The notes: generated by a model not told the origin, from the letters alone. A stretch of 64,000 nucleotides of DNA from an uncultured Eudoraea sp. (GCF_947258925.1 NZ_CAMYKG010000012.1:1-64000); one strand, 5' to 3'. Shown: positions 26,352 through 38,324, counted from the stretch's first letter. Made by a program: numbers and translations.

Positions 26352-26450
26352 AAAGTTTGAATTTCCTGTGATGTACTTTTTAAGTTAATCAATCTTAAGA
26401 CATTTTTGACTTATAAGGGATTCGCATTGGTCATAGTTATTTTCTATTAA

Positions 26451-28775
<2,325 letters not shown>

Positions 28776-28810
28776 TCCTGGTTTTAACTAACAGAATACA
28801 TACAGAAGTT

Positions 28811-28841
28811 AAAGGTGGTCCGGAATAGGACCACCTTTTTT
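28811..28841 (+). terminator. intrinsic terminator of katG, probably bidirectional
   Basis: AAGGTGGTCC (28812-28821) pairs with GGACCACCTT (28828-28837), then a run of T follows. The site lies between the convergent katG and bestrophin genes and is symmetric enough to serve both. Its stem sequence (AAGGTGGTC) is also used in the 19309 terminator. Confidence 0.9.
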
Positions 28842-28861
28842 ATGCCATAAGGATAAACCTA

Positions 28862-29917
28862 TTAGAATTGAGTATGATGTTTTATGGCGAATTGCTCCGG
28901 GATTTCCCCTTCGGACTCTCCTAAATTTTCTCGAAGGTCAATTTCAATGCCTCTCGAAATTGTGGAAATGGGAACATCATTGGCAGTACCTTCAAAAGGG
29001 TTTTCACCGGTTCGTCCTATTCTTTCCATGGTATGGAAAATCCAGGCTACGATAACATAAAAAGGCACCGAGAACCAAACAAATAGGTTTCCTATTAGAG
29101 GACTTTTATCCATAAACTCCCGACCTATTTCAGCAAACTGAGGTACCAGGGCCAGGGGTAATAACAGGATAAATAGCCACATGAAGAAGTGATTCAGTGT
29201 GGCAAACTGTCTTGGATACGGAAAGTTTTTTATACGTTCACTTTTCCCTTGCAGCGTAAAAAATTCTTGAATAACCCCTTCCAGTTCCAAAAAAGAAAAT
29301 TCCCAAATCACCCCTTTTTCTTTGAGTTGTTTTAGATGGTGAGATTGCAAATATAGCAAAGCAGTTTGCTTGTTGCTTTTGCTCATTACATAGCTATAAT
29401 CACTTTCAGAAATATAGGATTTTATATCCTCTTCTAAAGTGGTATCTCGCTCAGGGGGTTGGATATCCCACTCTTTGTTGGTTTTTTGAAGAGAAGAGGT
29501 TTCCCATGGTTTATATGAACGCATAGCGTGGCGCAGGGCATTCATCCAGGCTATATGCCTGTAGGTTAATGTTTTAATTTCATTTTGAAGAGCTGCCTCT
29601 TTCATAGGAAGTGGTGCATAATCGTTGTTTACCATATCCTGGACAAATACCCCAAACGTTCGCGAAGTATTTACGATTCCACCCCAAATTTTGCGGGCTT
29701 CCCAGATACGGCCATAGGCTGCATTATTTTGAAAACCTATTACAAACGCCACAGCAGTACCAATTAATGCCAGGGGAGTCCAGGGAATTTTTAACCACTC
29801 TAAATCCAAAAAATGATAAGCAGCCACCCAGGCTATTATAATCACTAAAAATGAAAGTGTTTCAAAACGGGTCCACCAAGCCATTTCATAGGCCGTATAG
29901 GTTTTTTTAATGTGCAT
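28862..29917 (-). CDS. bestrophin-family anion channel
   Basis: 351 residues. The N-terminal YTAYEMAWWTRFETLSFLVIIIAWVAAY and GTAVAFVIGFQNNAAYGRIWEARKIWGGIVNTSR are the signature of the RFP-TM/UPF0187 bestrophins. Further helices are HFFMWLFILLLPLALVPQF and NLFVWFSVPFYVIVAWIF, and the C-terminal GENPFEGTANDVPI is conserved. Likely a pentameric chloride channel of the inner membrane. Convergent with katG. Confidence 0.92.
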   Translation of the reverse strand: MHIKKTYTAYEMAWWTRFETLSFLVIIIAWVAAYHFLDLEWLKIPWTPLALIGTAVAFVIGFQNNAAYGRIWEARKIWGGIVNTSRTFGVFVQDMVNNDYAPLPMKEAALQNEIKTLTYRHIAWMNALRHAMRSYKPWETSSLQKTNKEWDIQPPERDTTLEEDIKSYISESDYSYVMSKSNKQTALLYLQSHHLKQLKEKGVIWEFSFLELEGVIQEFFTLQGKSERIKNFPYPRQFATLNHFFMWLFILLLPLALVPQFAEIGREFMDKSPLIGNLFVWFSVPFYVIVAWIFHTMERIGRTGENPFEGTANDVPISTISRGIEIDLRENLGESEGEIPEQFAIKHHTQF

Positions 29918-30067
29918 AATTCAATTTTAAAATTAGTTGATCATAGAGACAACAAGGTTACTAAATTCTTTATTAATGTTGGGAATATTGTGTTCAGAGA
30001 CGAAATGTAATTTTTATATGTATCGTATTCATTTATTTTTAAGTCTTCATTAAATGAAGATTATTCA

Positions 30068-30580
30068 TTACAAGGGTTTAGACATAGCAATAAAATTAAA
30101 ATTCTCACTTCCTATTTGAAAATCGTGATCTCCTATTTGTTTAAATCCATTTTTAAGATAAAAATTTACAGCACGCTCATTGCTTTTAAGAACAGAAAGC
30201 CAAATCTCATTACTACCACTTTCTTTAGCTTTATTAAGAAGAAGGCCTTGTAGATGAAATCCTATTTTCATGGATAAAAAATCCTTGAGAACATAAATTT
30301 TTTGCAATTGGCTTACGTTTTTCCCGGTTATAAATTGGGATGGTGAGTTTAGTTTCAGCTTGGCGTAACCTACCGGTAATCTCTCTACAAAAGCAATCCA
30401 ATATACATTGTTGGGTTTTGACAAACTACGCTCAATTTTGTTTACCGAAAATGTTGAATCAAAATATTCGCGTAAGTCATTCTTATTACTAAACAAATGA
30501 CCAAATGTTTCGTTAAAAGTTACTCTCCCGAGCAATGCAATAACATCAGCATCATTTTTATTAGCTTGTCTAATTTCCAT
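30068..30580 (-). CDS. GNAT N-acetyltransferase
   Basis: 170 residues. MEIRQANKNDADVIALLGRVTFNETFGHLF, then PVGYAKLKLN, QKIYVLKDFLSMKIGFHLQGLLLNKAKESG (acetyl-CoA binding; the usual Q/RxxGxG/A is weakened) and VNFYLKNGFKQIGDHDFQIG give the full GNAT order. Acceptor unknown. The start overlaps the end of the DinB-like gene upstream by 11 nt, so the two are coupled. Confidence 0.88.
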   Translation of the reverse strand: MEIRQANKNDADVIALLGRVTFNETFGHLFSNKNDLREYFDSTFSVNKIERSLSKPNNVYWIAFVERLPVGYAKLKLNSPSQFITGKNVSQLQKIYVLKDFLSMKIGFHLQGLLLNKAKESGSNEIWLSVLKSNERAVNFYLKNGFKQIGDHDFQIGSENFNFIAMSKPL

Positions 30581-31055
30581 CTTTTTCTGCTTCCAGGACC
30601 AACTTCTTTAGTAATGAAATCTGGCCTAGATGATAGTAAGCATGTTCAATAGTTCCTTCAATATTTCTTCTGTAGGTTCCATATTTTTCATCCACAAAAA
30701 CTTCCTCTAACTTCTCATCTGACATTTGTTCAAGGTGATTTGCAAACAAATCTGCATTGCGTAATAAATCTTTAACCAAGAATTCCCATTGCTCTTTTGA
30801 ACTTATTGGCGGGAGGTCAAAACTATATTTGTCCCTAATTTCGAGGGGACCACCGGTGAAAACATTCAAAATACCTCGGAGGTAATAATTGATATGATAA
30901 GCAAGAGCGGCAATCGTATTTAATGATCCTATTTTTGTAGTTGCTTGCTTCCAGGACAGCTTTGATAATTGATCCTTATAATTTGTATTGGCTATCCATT
31001 TACCATTTAAAAGGACTTCTCTAAAACGTGTTGCTAATTGACTAGAATTTTCCAT
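30570..31055 (-). CDS. DinB-like four-helix protein (DUF1572-type)
   Basis: 161 residues. The histidines in NTIAALAYHINYYLRGILNVF and GTIEHAYYHLGQISLLKKLV sit at the metal-binding positions of the DinB/YfiT fold. Cytosolic, no signal. Family members include bacillithiol-type transferases, but most are uncharacterised. Overlaps the GNAT gene by 11 nt. Confidence 0.82.
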   Translation of the reverse strand: MENSSQLATRFREVLLNGKWIANTNYKDQLSKLSWKQATTKIGSLNTIAALAYHINYYLRGILNVFTGGPLEIRDKYSFDLPPISSKEQWEFLVKDLLRNADLFANHLEQMSDEKLEEVFVDEKYGTYRRNIEGTIEHAYYHLGQISLLKKLVLEAEKDGN

Positions 31056-31180
31056 TTGTCTCCGGGATGTAAAGATCTTCCACAGTATTTCAATATTGAA
31101 TACCTTAAAAATAAGATATTCTCACAAAATTTAACTTGATGAACTAACAATTACTGGCATCTTAATAATGGAGCCACTCT

Positions 31181-31872
31181 TCATTCAAAGATGGCGACAG
31201 CCCTTACTGGTGAGCCTGTGCCACCTCTGATTTTTAACGGAAACCCAATAAACCTGAAACGTCCCTTCCCTATCAGTAAGTTTAAATTCTTTAAGTTTTC
31301 ATAATGTGTAAAACCAAGTTCGCCACAGATATAATGAACTTCTTTATTTGAAATTTCCGGAACACCGGGCGACATTGTTTCAACTCCGAAAGCAGAAATC
31401 TCTTTTGCGCCCAGCCACTGTGCTGCTTCTGCTGTTATACCGGTTCCGGACCCCCAGTTGTCTGTGCCGTAATGCTTCCGGTAATGATCTGTATAAAATA
31501 ATACGGTATCTCCCTTTTTGATAAAAATATTGGCTTTTTCACAAGCCTTTTTAATATCAGTAGTTGAAATGAGTTCTTTAAGCCCTTTCTTTAAAAAGTC
31601 TAGACACACACCTTCTGTATAAAACATGGATAACGGCATAGTATCTCTGGAATTTTCTTTGTTTTTTTTGACATATGACTTAGAGCGTCAACATGTGTCC
31701 CCGTATGTTCCCCCATTTCAATTTTTAAGACACTGGGCGTGGAAACTTCGGATTCTTTGATGCCTTCCCATTCTTCATGAGTGCTGTGAACCGTAATTTT
31801 AACCGGCGAAAGGCTTTTGTAAACATGCATTCCGACAAATATTTCTTGACTCAAATCAATTATTTCTTGCAT
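31181..31872 (-). pseudogene. cyclase-family (kynurenine formamidase-like) hydrolase with a single-base frameshift
   Basis: Two track ORFs (31600-31872 and 31181-31639) are one gene. The first carries IDLSQEIFVGM and GEHTGTHVDALSH; the second carries MPLSMFYTEGVCLDF, GDTVLFYTDHY and SAFGVETMSPG. The frames change right after GTHVDALSHMSKK, at a run of eight A on the coding strand (T8 at 31662-31669). With nine A the frame reads MSKKNKENSRDTMPLSMFYTEG and gives an intact 230-residue protein (693 nt). The zinc motif HxGTHxDxxxH is intact. It is either a recent inactivation, a slippage-switched gene or a sequencing error. Confidence 0.85.
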
Positions 31873-31893
31873 GGAAGGTTAAATTAAAATTGG

Positions 31894-33474
31894 TTAAAGC
31901 TTTTTCAGAACATTTTTACCGGTAATGGCCATGGCAGTCAAAACTCCCGAAAACAAAGCACCCCCTATTCCTGCCGTTACAATATCCTGACCTGTAAGAT
32001 AAAAGTTTCTGATTGGTGTCCTGGGGATTAAAAAAGGTTGCCTAAACCTGGATGGACTGTGATCCAAACCATAAATCTCTCCCTTTTTATAATTAACAAA
32101 ATGCTCTGTGCTAAGCGGGGTGGAAAGTTCATAACAATTCACTTTTCCTTCAACCTGCGGAAGTTGTTTATAGAGTTCATTCAACAACCTTTGAGCAAGC
32201 TCCTCTTTTATGGACTCATATTCTTTTCCCCTTTTTTTCCAGGGTGTATCAGACCATTTTTCAAATATTTCGTAAGGGATCAATGTAATGATATCAATTG
32301 TGCTTTTCCCAGGGTACCGATTGGACCAGTCGGGATCTTTGGCGGAGGGGAATGAGATATAAACTACCGGGAAAGGTTTTGTCAAATCCTTTAAATACCT
32401 TTCAACACAAGTATCATGATCGCCTTCGGGGGGATAAACCCAATAATTTGTTTTAGGAAGTTGAAGTTCTTCGGGGGAGCCCTCCAACCCAACATACAAG
32501 CTTACATGTGCCACTGATCGATTTACTTTTTGTAATTGTTCTTTGAGCCGATGTTTTTTAACTGATTCAGAAGGCAATAATTTGGTATAAGTTGTCATTA
32601 TACCTGCATTGCTTACGACGTTATTTGCCCTCAGTATTTTTCCGTCAAACATCCTAACCCCATTAGCCGCATTATTTTCAATTAGTACTTCGGCTACTTC
32701 GGCGTTGATTAGTATTGTTCCGCCCGAAGCCGTTATTATTGGGGTAACTTTTTTTACTATCTGCGAAGAACCACCAATGGGGAAACTTCCTCCATCAAAA
32801 TAATGCCTTACGACCGTGGCGTGCATGTAGAAACTACTTTGTTTAGGAGGTAATCCATAGTCCCCGTATTGACCGCAAAGCACTTTGATTAAAGTTTCAT
32901 TCGTTGTCAGGGAACGCAGTACTTCATCGGTTGTTTGATCCGCTATTTTATAAAATGGTGTTTTCAGGAACCTGCCGATTAAAGTGTTCAGAAAGGGAGG
33001 AACAGCCTTGCTGATGAAATAGTTCTTACTTGCTTTAACAGTCTTAAAGACTAAATCTACATAAGTGTTTATGGCCTGCTCTTCCTCCGGAAAATAAGAG
33101 ATCATTTGTTCCTTAAAGTTTTTGACCCCTTTCACCAAGTTATAGTGCTTATCGCCAATGACAATTCGGTCATAAACATCTCCCATATCGGCCCATTTCA
33201 ATTCACTGTTAGTAATATAATCAAACAGTTTACGCATCATACTGTTCTCCCGTTGTACTTCTCCAATGTAATGGATACCCACATCCCATTCATAGCCCTT
33301 GCGTTTAAATACATGGGTAAAACCACCTGCAGTATAATGCCTTTCCAAGACCAGAACTTTATGGCCTTGTTTTGAGAGGATTGCTGCAGTTGAAAGACCA
33401 CCCATTCCAGATCCTATTATAATGGTGTCATAGGTTTCCTTTAATTGTGGCTGTCGTTTATAGGATTGAATCAT
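31894..33474 (-). CDS. retinol saturase/phytoene desaturase-type FAD oxidoreductase
   Basis: 526 residues from the ATG at 33474. The track start at 33573 runs through the stop of the upstream gene, while MIQSYKRQPQLKETYD fits. DTIIIGSGMGGLSTAAILSKQGHKVLVLERHYTAGG is the dinucleotide motif of the carotenoid-desaturase/CrtI-like family. GGSFPIGGSSQIVKKV and FYLTGQDIVTAGIGGALFSGVL are typical of all-trans-retinol 13,14-reductase relatives. Likely saturates or isomerises a polyene lipid; substrate unknown. Neighbours are the broken cyclase (downstream) and a SnoaL gene 13 bp upstream. Confidence 0.85.
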   Translation of the reverse strand: MIQSYKRQPQLKETYDTIIIGSGMGGLSTAAILSKQGHKVLVLERHYTAGGFTHVFKRKGYEWDVGIHYIGEVQRENSMMRKLFDYITNSELKWADMGDVYDRIVIGDKHYNLVKGVKNFKEQMISYFPEEEQAINTYVDLVFKTVKASKNYFISKAVPPFLNTLIGRFLKTPFYKIADQTTDEVLRSLTTNETLIKVLCGQYGDYGLPPKQSSFYMHATVVRHYFDGGSFPIGGSSQIVKKVTPIITASGGTILINAEVAEVLIENNAANGVRMFDGKILRANNVVSNAGIMTTYTKLLPSESVKKHRLKEQLQKVNRSVAHVSLYVGLEGSPEELQLPKTNYWVYPPEGDHDTCVERYLKDLTKPFPVVYISFPSAKDPDWSNRYPGKSTIDIITLIPYEIFEKWSDTPWKKRGKEYESIKEELAQRLLNELYKQLPQVEGKVNCYELSTPLSTEHFVNYKKGEIYGLDHSPSRFRQPFLIPRTPIRNFYLTGQDIVTAGIGGALFSGVLTAMAITGKNVLKKL

Positions 33475-33487
33475 ATGATTAGTTTTC

Positions 33488-33865
33488 TTAGTACATCGTA
33501 TTAGGGTTAGCCGATTCCTTAGGAATCTGCTGAATTGCGTCCCAATGTTCACAGATTTTTCCGTATTCATCAAAACGAAAAAAGTCCATAGTTATATATT
33601 CCTCATTTCCCGGCCATATTTGATGTGTATGCAATGCCACCAGGTCACCTTCAGCAATGCATCTTACAAATTCTATTGATTTTTCGGGATAGTCTTTTTG
33701 CATTCTTTCAAAATAGTCAATAAATCCCTGAGTGCCATCTGCAACATCAGGATTATGTTGTATATAATCTGTTCCAATATAATTTTGTACGGCTTTCTTG
33801 GGGTTACCATAATAGGCCGTTTTGTAGAATTCGATGGCATTTTTTTTGTTTTCTTCCAGGCTCAT
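33488..33865 (-). CDS. SnoaL-like polyketide cyclase-family protein
   Basis: 125 residues with no signal peptide. NAIEFYKTAYYGNPKKAVQNYIGTDYIQHNPDVADG followed by VALHTHQIWPGNEEYITMDFFRFDEYGKICEHWDAIQ is the classical SnoaL motif set, with the WD..Q end. Soluble ester cyclase/isomerase-like fold; substrate unknown. It precedes the FAD oxidoreductase by 13 bp, which suggests a joint small-molecule function. Confidence 0.88.
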   Translation of the reverse strand: MSLEENKKNAIEFYKTAYYGNPKKAVQNYIGTDYIQHNPDVADGTQGFIDYFERMQKDYPEKSIEFVRCIAEGDLVALHTHQIWPGNEEYITMDFFRFDEYGKICEHWDAIQQIPKESANPNTMY

Positions 33866-33942
33866 TACTTTAATTTTAAAATTGTTTCCTACGTTCCGGT
33901 ATGATTCTATTCGTAGCAGAAATCATAATTAGCAATGGCTTT

Positions 33943-34692
33943 TTACTTATTAATTGCTTCTTCGAGGCAAGTTTTAAGTTTCTTTATCTGTTCCATTTGA
34001 ATTTCACTCCTGTAGAGTGGATAGCCTGTATTCAGCCACAAAGATGAAAGCATTTGGTCTAACTCCTGACTACCGTATAGCTCTTTAAGTTTATCATAGC
34101 TGATCAAATTAATAACGGTGTCGCGTACATTTTTCCAATTGGGATTCACTTCGCGAAAAACAACATCCGCGCTCATTAAACCATTCTTTTCAGTAAAAGG
34201 CCGAACCATTTCCATTTTTATATTGTTAAAGTCCTCATAGCCTTTTAGCGTCATTTTTTCTTCTTTTATGTAATCATTAAGTGCTGCCCTAACGGTTTCA
34301 TTTGTGATCATAGGCATTGAACTCAGGTAATTTTCTGTTATTACCGGGATATAATGCCTGGTCAATCGTAGTAAATGATAATTTACGTTTGGGTCATACT
34401 CCGCCAGCCCCCTACTTTCCTTATAAAGCTGTGCATGCATCTTCTGGTGCTCTTGAAATCTTTCAAAATCAGAAGATACATTATCATGCGCAATGTCAAG
34501 ATCGAGTAGAATTTTACTATATATCTTTTTTTCCTTTTTCTGGGCAATCCTGGTTTCATTCCAGTTATTCACCTGCAAGGCAATAAGAATGCCTATTACA
34601 ACTAATAGGATTTCACCAACTGCATACTTGAAATATTTGGTTGTTTTACCCTCATTCAAAAAATTCTGACGAATCTTCCTAAATATTTTCAT
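33943..34692 (-). CDS. DUF6090 single-helix membrane protein
   Basis: 249 residues. The hallmark FKYAVGEILLVVIGILIALQVNNWNE (about residues 21-46) is the membrane helix of DUF6090, a family largely restricted to Bacteroidota. A charged, helical periplasmic part follows (KKEKKIYSKILLDLDIAHDNV and further). Function unknown. A paralogue lies at 45029-45814. Confidence 0.88.
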   Translation of the reverse strand: MKIFRKIRQNFLNEGKTTKYFKYAVGEILLVVIGILIALQVNNWNETRIAQKKEKKIYSKILLDLDIAHDNVSSDFERFQEHQKMHAQLYKESRGLAEYDPNVNYHLLRLTRHYIPVITENYLSSMPMITNETVRAALNDYIKEEKMTLKGYEDFNNIKMEMVRPFTEKNGLMSADVVFREVNPNWKNVRDTVINLISYDKLKELYGSQELDQMLSSLWLNTGYPLYRSEIQMEQIKKLKTCLEEAINK

Positions 34693-34833
34693 GATTTATT
34701 GATAAATGGTTTGGTGTTTAGTTTAAAGATTACACATAAAAGGAAAAATAGATTTCCGGACATCAATTTCTCCGAATCATATACTTCAGTTTTAGGATTA
34801 ATTATACCTATTGTTCTTACCCAATTCAATCTG

Positions 34834-35715
34834 TTACCATTTATAGGTATTATAAATTCTGGTCCATTCTATTGATTGGCCGGGCTTTATAAATATACGA
34901 AAGAATAATTCCGGACTCACAACATGCTTCCAGCCCCAAAGATTTACTTTGTTTGTTTGAAAATCAGTAGTTTCTCTGATTCCAATTTTACTATCAAAAT
35001 TCATAAGTTCCCATGCTGCCCGAACACTTTCACCGCCACTTAGATTACTAAAAAAGAATTGTTCTTCAGGTGTACGTTTAAATGTAATTTCCTTTTGCCT
35101 GATAACCACATTTTGCCCCGGATTAACACTTTCTTCAAATAATTCCGATTTTAAGGTAAACGGGAATTTTAATGTATATTTTTCCCCTATTAATTCATTA
35201 TTTATCGCGATAAAATTGTGGCTGTATTCATTGGTAGCAATATCTTTTTCACCAGTATTTTCTAAATGGTACTTGACTGAAAAACTACTTTCGTGAAGGC
35301 TTATCAATTTTCTCAGCACGTATGAAAAGCCGTTAATTGCTTCAGATTTGCAACTAATTGAAATCCTATTAGACTCAGGAATAGTATTAAACTCAGCAGG
35401 TTTAATTTCATAATTTTTACTAAACAGGTAAGGTGAATCATCTTTCTTTAACAAGCCAACGCCTATTTTGTGAAACCAATCCCCTGTGTTGGTTTCTTCA
35501 AACCCCAATGGCGCATCTATACCAAATTCATTATAAAACCCTTTACCAAAATGGTGTTCATTAAGTGCGTCAGTTCTTTCAATACCGGATACAAGGACAT
35601 TTTGAAACTTGACTTTGGCTATTTTGCCGGTCCAGTCAAAACGAGAAAAGTTATAGTTTTCAAAAGGCAGGTCGATATGAATTTCGAGCTTGTTGTTTTT
35701 AAGTATATGAGGCAT
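34834..35715 (-). CDS. putative aldose-epimerase-like (galactose mutarotase fold) protein
   Basis: 293 residues, beta-rich throughout. GKIAKVKFQNVLVSGIERTD, GFYNEFGIDAPLGFEE, ISISCKSEAINGFSYVLRKLISLHESSFSVKYHLENTG, EYSHNFIAINN and WKHVVSPELFFRIFIKPGQSIEWTRIY follow the supersandwich pattern of mutarotase-like carbohydrate-binding proteins. The His in EYSHNF could be catalytic. The call is tentative, from fold pattern and not from a recognised family. Confidence 0.45.
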   Translation of the reverse strand: MPHILKNNKLEIHIDLPFENYNFSRFDWTGKIAKVKFQNVLVSGIERTDALNEHHFGKGFYNEFGIDAPLGFEETNTGDWFHKIGVGLLKKDDSPYLFSKNYEIKPAEFNTIPESNRISISCKSEAINGFSYVLRKLISLHESSFSVKYHLENTGEKDIATNEYSHNFIAINNELIGEKYTLKFPFTLKSELFEESVNPGQNVVIRQKEITFKRTPEEQFFFSNLSGGESVRAAWELMNFDSKIGIRETTDFQTNKVNLWGWKHVVSPELFFRIFIKPGQSIEWTRIYNTYKW

Positions 35716-35863
35716 TCTGAGTATAGAGGAATGGTTAAAAACTAAAAGTACAGTTTAAAATTTTTACATTACAGAGAAAACCCGGGATAGAACAGGAAAA
35801 AGGGCAATAAGGCAAGTAAATGACCTTCAACTTATTTCTATATAGGCTATAGAAAGGTGTTCA

Positions 35864-36106
35864 CTAATTATCCGGTAAGGCGTCAAATTCTTCCTGTTTT
35901 CTGATCATCCAATTTTTCATGGCATCAGAATCTGCAGATTGCATCAAGGTTCTCATTTTGCTCATTGCTTCAAGATGATGTTTGTCATTTTTTTGAAACA
36001 TTTCCATACCGTGCTGTTTACTCATTTCAGAAATTTCTTCAAAAGTAGCAGCATGAAATTCTTTGTCACAGGCCCCGCCTAATTGCTTGCAAGTCATTGT
36101 CTTCAT
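35864..36106 (-). CDS. DUF1059-like small protein
   Basis: 80 residues. MKTMTCKQLGGACDKEFHA has the paired cysteines and GG of DUF1059 small proteins. The rest is helical with several Met and His residues (KQHGMEMFQKNDKHHLEAMSKM). Function unknown. No operon partner is closer than 48 bp (the VOC gene downstream-side neighbour at 36155). Confidence 0.75.
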   Translation of the reverse strand: MKTMTCKQLGGACDKEFHAATFEEISEMSKQHGMEMFQKNDKHHLEAMSKMRTLMQSADSDAMKNWMIRKQEEFDALPDN

Positions 36107-36154
36107 ATTTTACAATATTTAATAATAACTGTTATTGTGGTCCTTGATCTATTA

Positions 36155-36496
36155 CTATTTGTCTGACCATACAGCGAGTTCGTTTCCACTGGGATCTCTG
36201 AAATGAAATCTTCTACCTCCCGGAAAGGAGAAAATATCTTTTACGATTTCCCCTCCCTTTTTCCGGATATTCGATTTTAAAAACTCGAGGTCTTCATGAT
36301 ATAATACAATTAAAACCCCATTGGTGATTCCACCTTCTGTTAGCTCAAATCCTCCTGCGATACCACTTTCTGAAAAGGAACAATAGGTTGCACCATAATC
36401 GGTAAACTTCCAGCCAAAAAGATTCGAATAGAAGTCTTTTATGACCTCAAGGTTATTGGCCTTAAATTCTATATAGTCTATGTGGTTATTAATCAT
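36155..36496 (-). CDS. VOC-family (glyoxalase/bleomycin-resistance-like) protein
   Basis: 113 residues forming one complete VOC domain: DYIEFKANNLEVIKDFYSNLFGWKFTDYG and GEIVKDIFSFPGGRRFHFRDPSGNELAVWSD. The expected metal positions are partly replaced (E in YIEF, R in GRRFHF), so catalysis is uncertain. Cytosolic. Confidence 0.85.
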   Translation of the reverse strand: MINNHIDYIEFKANNLEVIKDFYSNLFGWKFTDYGATYCSFSESGIAGGFELTEGGITNGVLIVLYHEDLEFLKSNIRKKGGEIVKDIFSFPGGRRFHFRDPSGNELAVWSDK

Positions 36497-36547
36497 TATG
36501 ATTTTAAGGTTAATGCACCTTGTTTAATTGATGTAGTTGATATAATA

Positions 36548-36561
36548 AGACTCGTGAGTCT
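36548..36561. repeat. short palindrome in intergenic gap
   Basis: AGACTC and GAGTCT flank GT in the otherwise featureless gap 36497-36657. It could be an operator half of the VOC gene promoter. Weak evidence. Confidence 0.25.
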
Positions 36562-36657
36562 GATTTTCAGGCTCAACACCTCAGCTAATTAAAGTTAGGA
36601 ATTTAATTTGAATTTGAGCAGGAGGTTGAATTCTATACTTGTTGTCTTACTTTTTTA

Positions 36658-37107
36658 TTATAACTCTATTTCATAAATCCTGGATTCCTCTCCCCAGGGA
36701 TGGTATCCCTGACCTATATATTTGAAATCATATTTTTCATAATACCCAATATGGCTGGTACATAAGTATAAAAAGTTAAATCCCGCTTTTTTAGCATCAA
36801 ACTTTGCTTTTTCTATCAATAATGAACCATAGGCATGCCCCCTATGTTTTTCTTCTATGAATATTGCGCAAACCCAGGGATACAAATCACCGCGACTAAT
36901 AAAATCATTTGTTATTAGTCCCGCACAGCCTATAATTTCTTCATCTTTTTCAAGTAAATACCACTGCGGTAATGAGTTCTTAGCATCGATACTATGCGTA
37001 ATACAATCTTCATATATTACCGGCAAGACACTTTTCCAGTTGCACTGAAAATAGGCAATAGCGATGTCTTTGTAGTCTGGATTTTCTCTTACCGAGATTA
37101 TCTTCAT
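36658..37107 (-). CDS. GNAT N-acetyltransferase
   Basis: 149 residues from the ATG at 37107 (MKIISVRENPDYKDIAIAYF). The track start at 37140 would overlap the upstream gene by 23 nt and adds a non-family leader. Core: PQWYLLEKDEEIIGCAGLITND, WVCAIFIEEKHRGHAYGSLLIEKAK (the R-G-x-A/G acetyl-CoA loop) and YEKYDFKYIGQGYHPWGE. Typical small cytosolic acetyltransferase; acceptor unknown. Lies 10 bp after the formamidase lipoprotein gene. Confidence 0.87.
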   Translation of the reverse strand: MKIISVRENPDYKDIAIAYFQCNWKSVLPVIYEDCITHSIDAKNSLPQWYLLEKDEEIIGCAGLITNDFISRGDLYPWVCAIFIEEKHRGHAYGSLLIEKAKFDAKKAGFNFLYLCTSHIGYYEKYDFKYIGQGYHPWGEESRIYEIEL

Positions 37108-37117
37108 TTGATCTATA

Positions 37118-38155
37118 TTAATGGACCTTATTCTTTTCAAATACGTTTTTAGGAATATGCATAGTTACTAGCATATTGGGCACATCTACTACCTCCGCTA
37201 TTTTTAAATCTCCTATTAATGAACATAGCATATAGGCTTCATCCCAGGACATCTGATAGGTTTCAGAAATATGCTTCACCATGTTTCTTGTGGCCTTTTT
37301 TGCGGCTTCATCAATTGTGGTGGCAAATCCTGTAGTTGCATAATATTCTTCAGTTTCATATTCAGGTTCTGTAATGGTTTTACCCTTAATTACGGTTAAA
37401 CGGAAACGCACTCTCATATCGCATTCTACTGCTGTGCCAACAACTTCTCCAAGACCTTGAACCGCATGTGTATCTCCTATAGAAAATAGGGCACCCTTAA
37501 TGAAAACAGGGAAATACACTGTTACGCCTTTTACTAAATGTGGATCATCCATATTTCCCCCATTGGCACGGGGAGGAATGGTAGACAACATCGCCGTCGT
37601 ATCTGGTGCAACCCCCATAACTCCGGCAAATGGTTTCAAAGGAATGCTAACGCCTTCCGAAAAGGTTACCCGGTTTTTCTCTTTATCCAATTCATATGTT
37701 TTAAATAATTCTGATTCGTGCTCCCCTGCCAGAAATCCAAATCCGGGTTCCATAGCAGTCCACCCCCAATCACCGGGTTCTAAATCGAGAAGTTCCACAG
37801 CTAATACATCTCCTGCTTCCGCTTCTTCAACATAGATAGGTCCGGTTAAGGTGTGAACTTTGTCCATATCCACTTTTTTTAAATCTTCTAAGGTAGAGTT
37901 GATGTTCAGCTGACCACCGGTGGCTTCCCTTGTAAATGCTTCAATGATGCTTCCGCTGCTTACCGTGATTACAGGCGGAATTACGCTGCTAAATTTGTCA
38001 TGGGTTTTTTGATCCCTGGTAATTGTAAAATCGGGTTCAGGAATTACCTCCGATGAGGTGTCCAGTGAATTATCTAATTGTAATTGGGTTTTTTTATTTG
38101 CCTCATTGCAATTGCAAGTGATTATTAGAATTATAAAAAGTAGTATTTTTTTCAT
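37118..38155 (-). CDS. acetamidase/formamidase-family lipoprotein
   Basis: 345 residues. The lipobox is NCN (MKKILLFIILIITCNCNEANKK). The FmdA_AmdA domain covers SGSIIEAFTREATGGQLN, TGPIYVEEAEAGDVLAVELLDLEPGDWGWT, PPRANGGNMDDPHLVKG and GDTHAVQGLGEVVGTAVECDM. It would hydrolyse formamide or a small amide outside the inner membrane, where ammonia or organic nitrogen is scavenged. Followed by a GNAT gene at 10 bp. Confidence 0.9.
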   Translation of the reverse strand: MKKILLFIILIITCNCNEANKKTQLQLDNSLDTSSEVIPEPDFTITRDQKTHDKFSSVIPPVITVSSGSIIEAFTREATGGQLNINSTLEDLKKVDMDKVHTLTGPIYVEEAEAGDVLAVELLDLEPGDWGWTAMEPGFGFLAGEHESELFKTYELDKEKNRVTFSEGVSIPLKPFAGVMGVAPDTTAMLSTIPPRANGGNMDDPHLVKGVTVYFPVFIKGALFSIGDTHAVQGLGEVVGTAVECDMRVRFRLTVIKGKTITEPEYETEEYYATTGFATTIDEAAKKATRNMVKHISETYQMSWDEAYMLCSLIGDLKIAEVVDVPNMLVTMHIPKNVFEKNKVH

Positions 38156-38324
38156 TGTTCTGGTATTTATTCACCATAAATATACGGCGATTTTAATGCT
38201 TAATAACTTCAATTGACTGTGATAAGTTTTCTAAATGGTTTAAGCACTCGTATTGATCTTAGCGTATTCCATCGCTACCTGTTTTTATTGAAAAATAGAA
38301 TTATTTTGAGGGTAATAGGATTTG

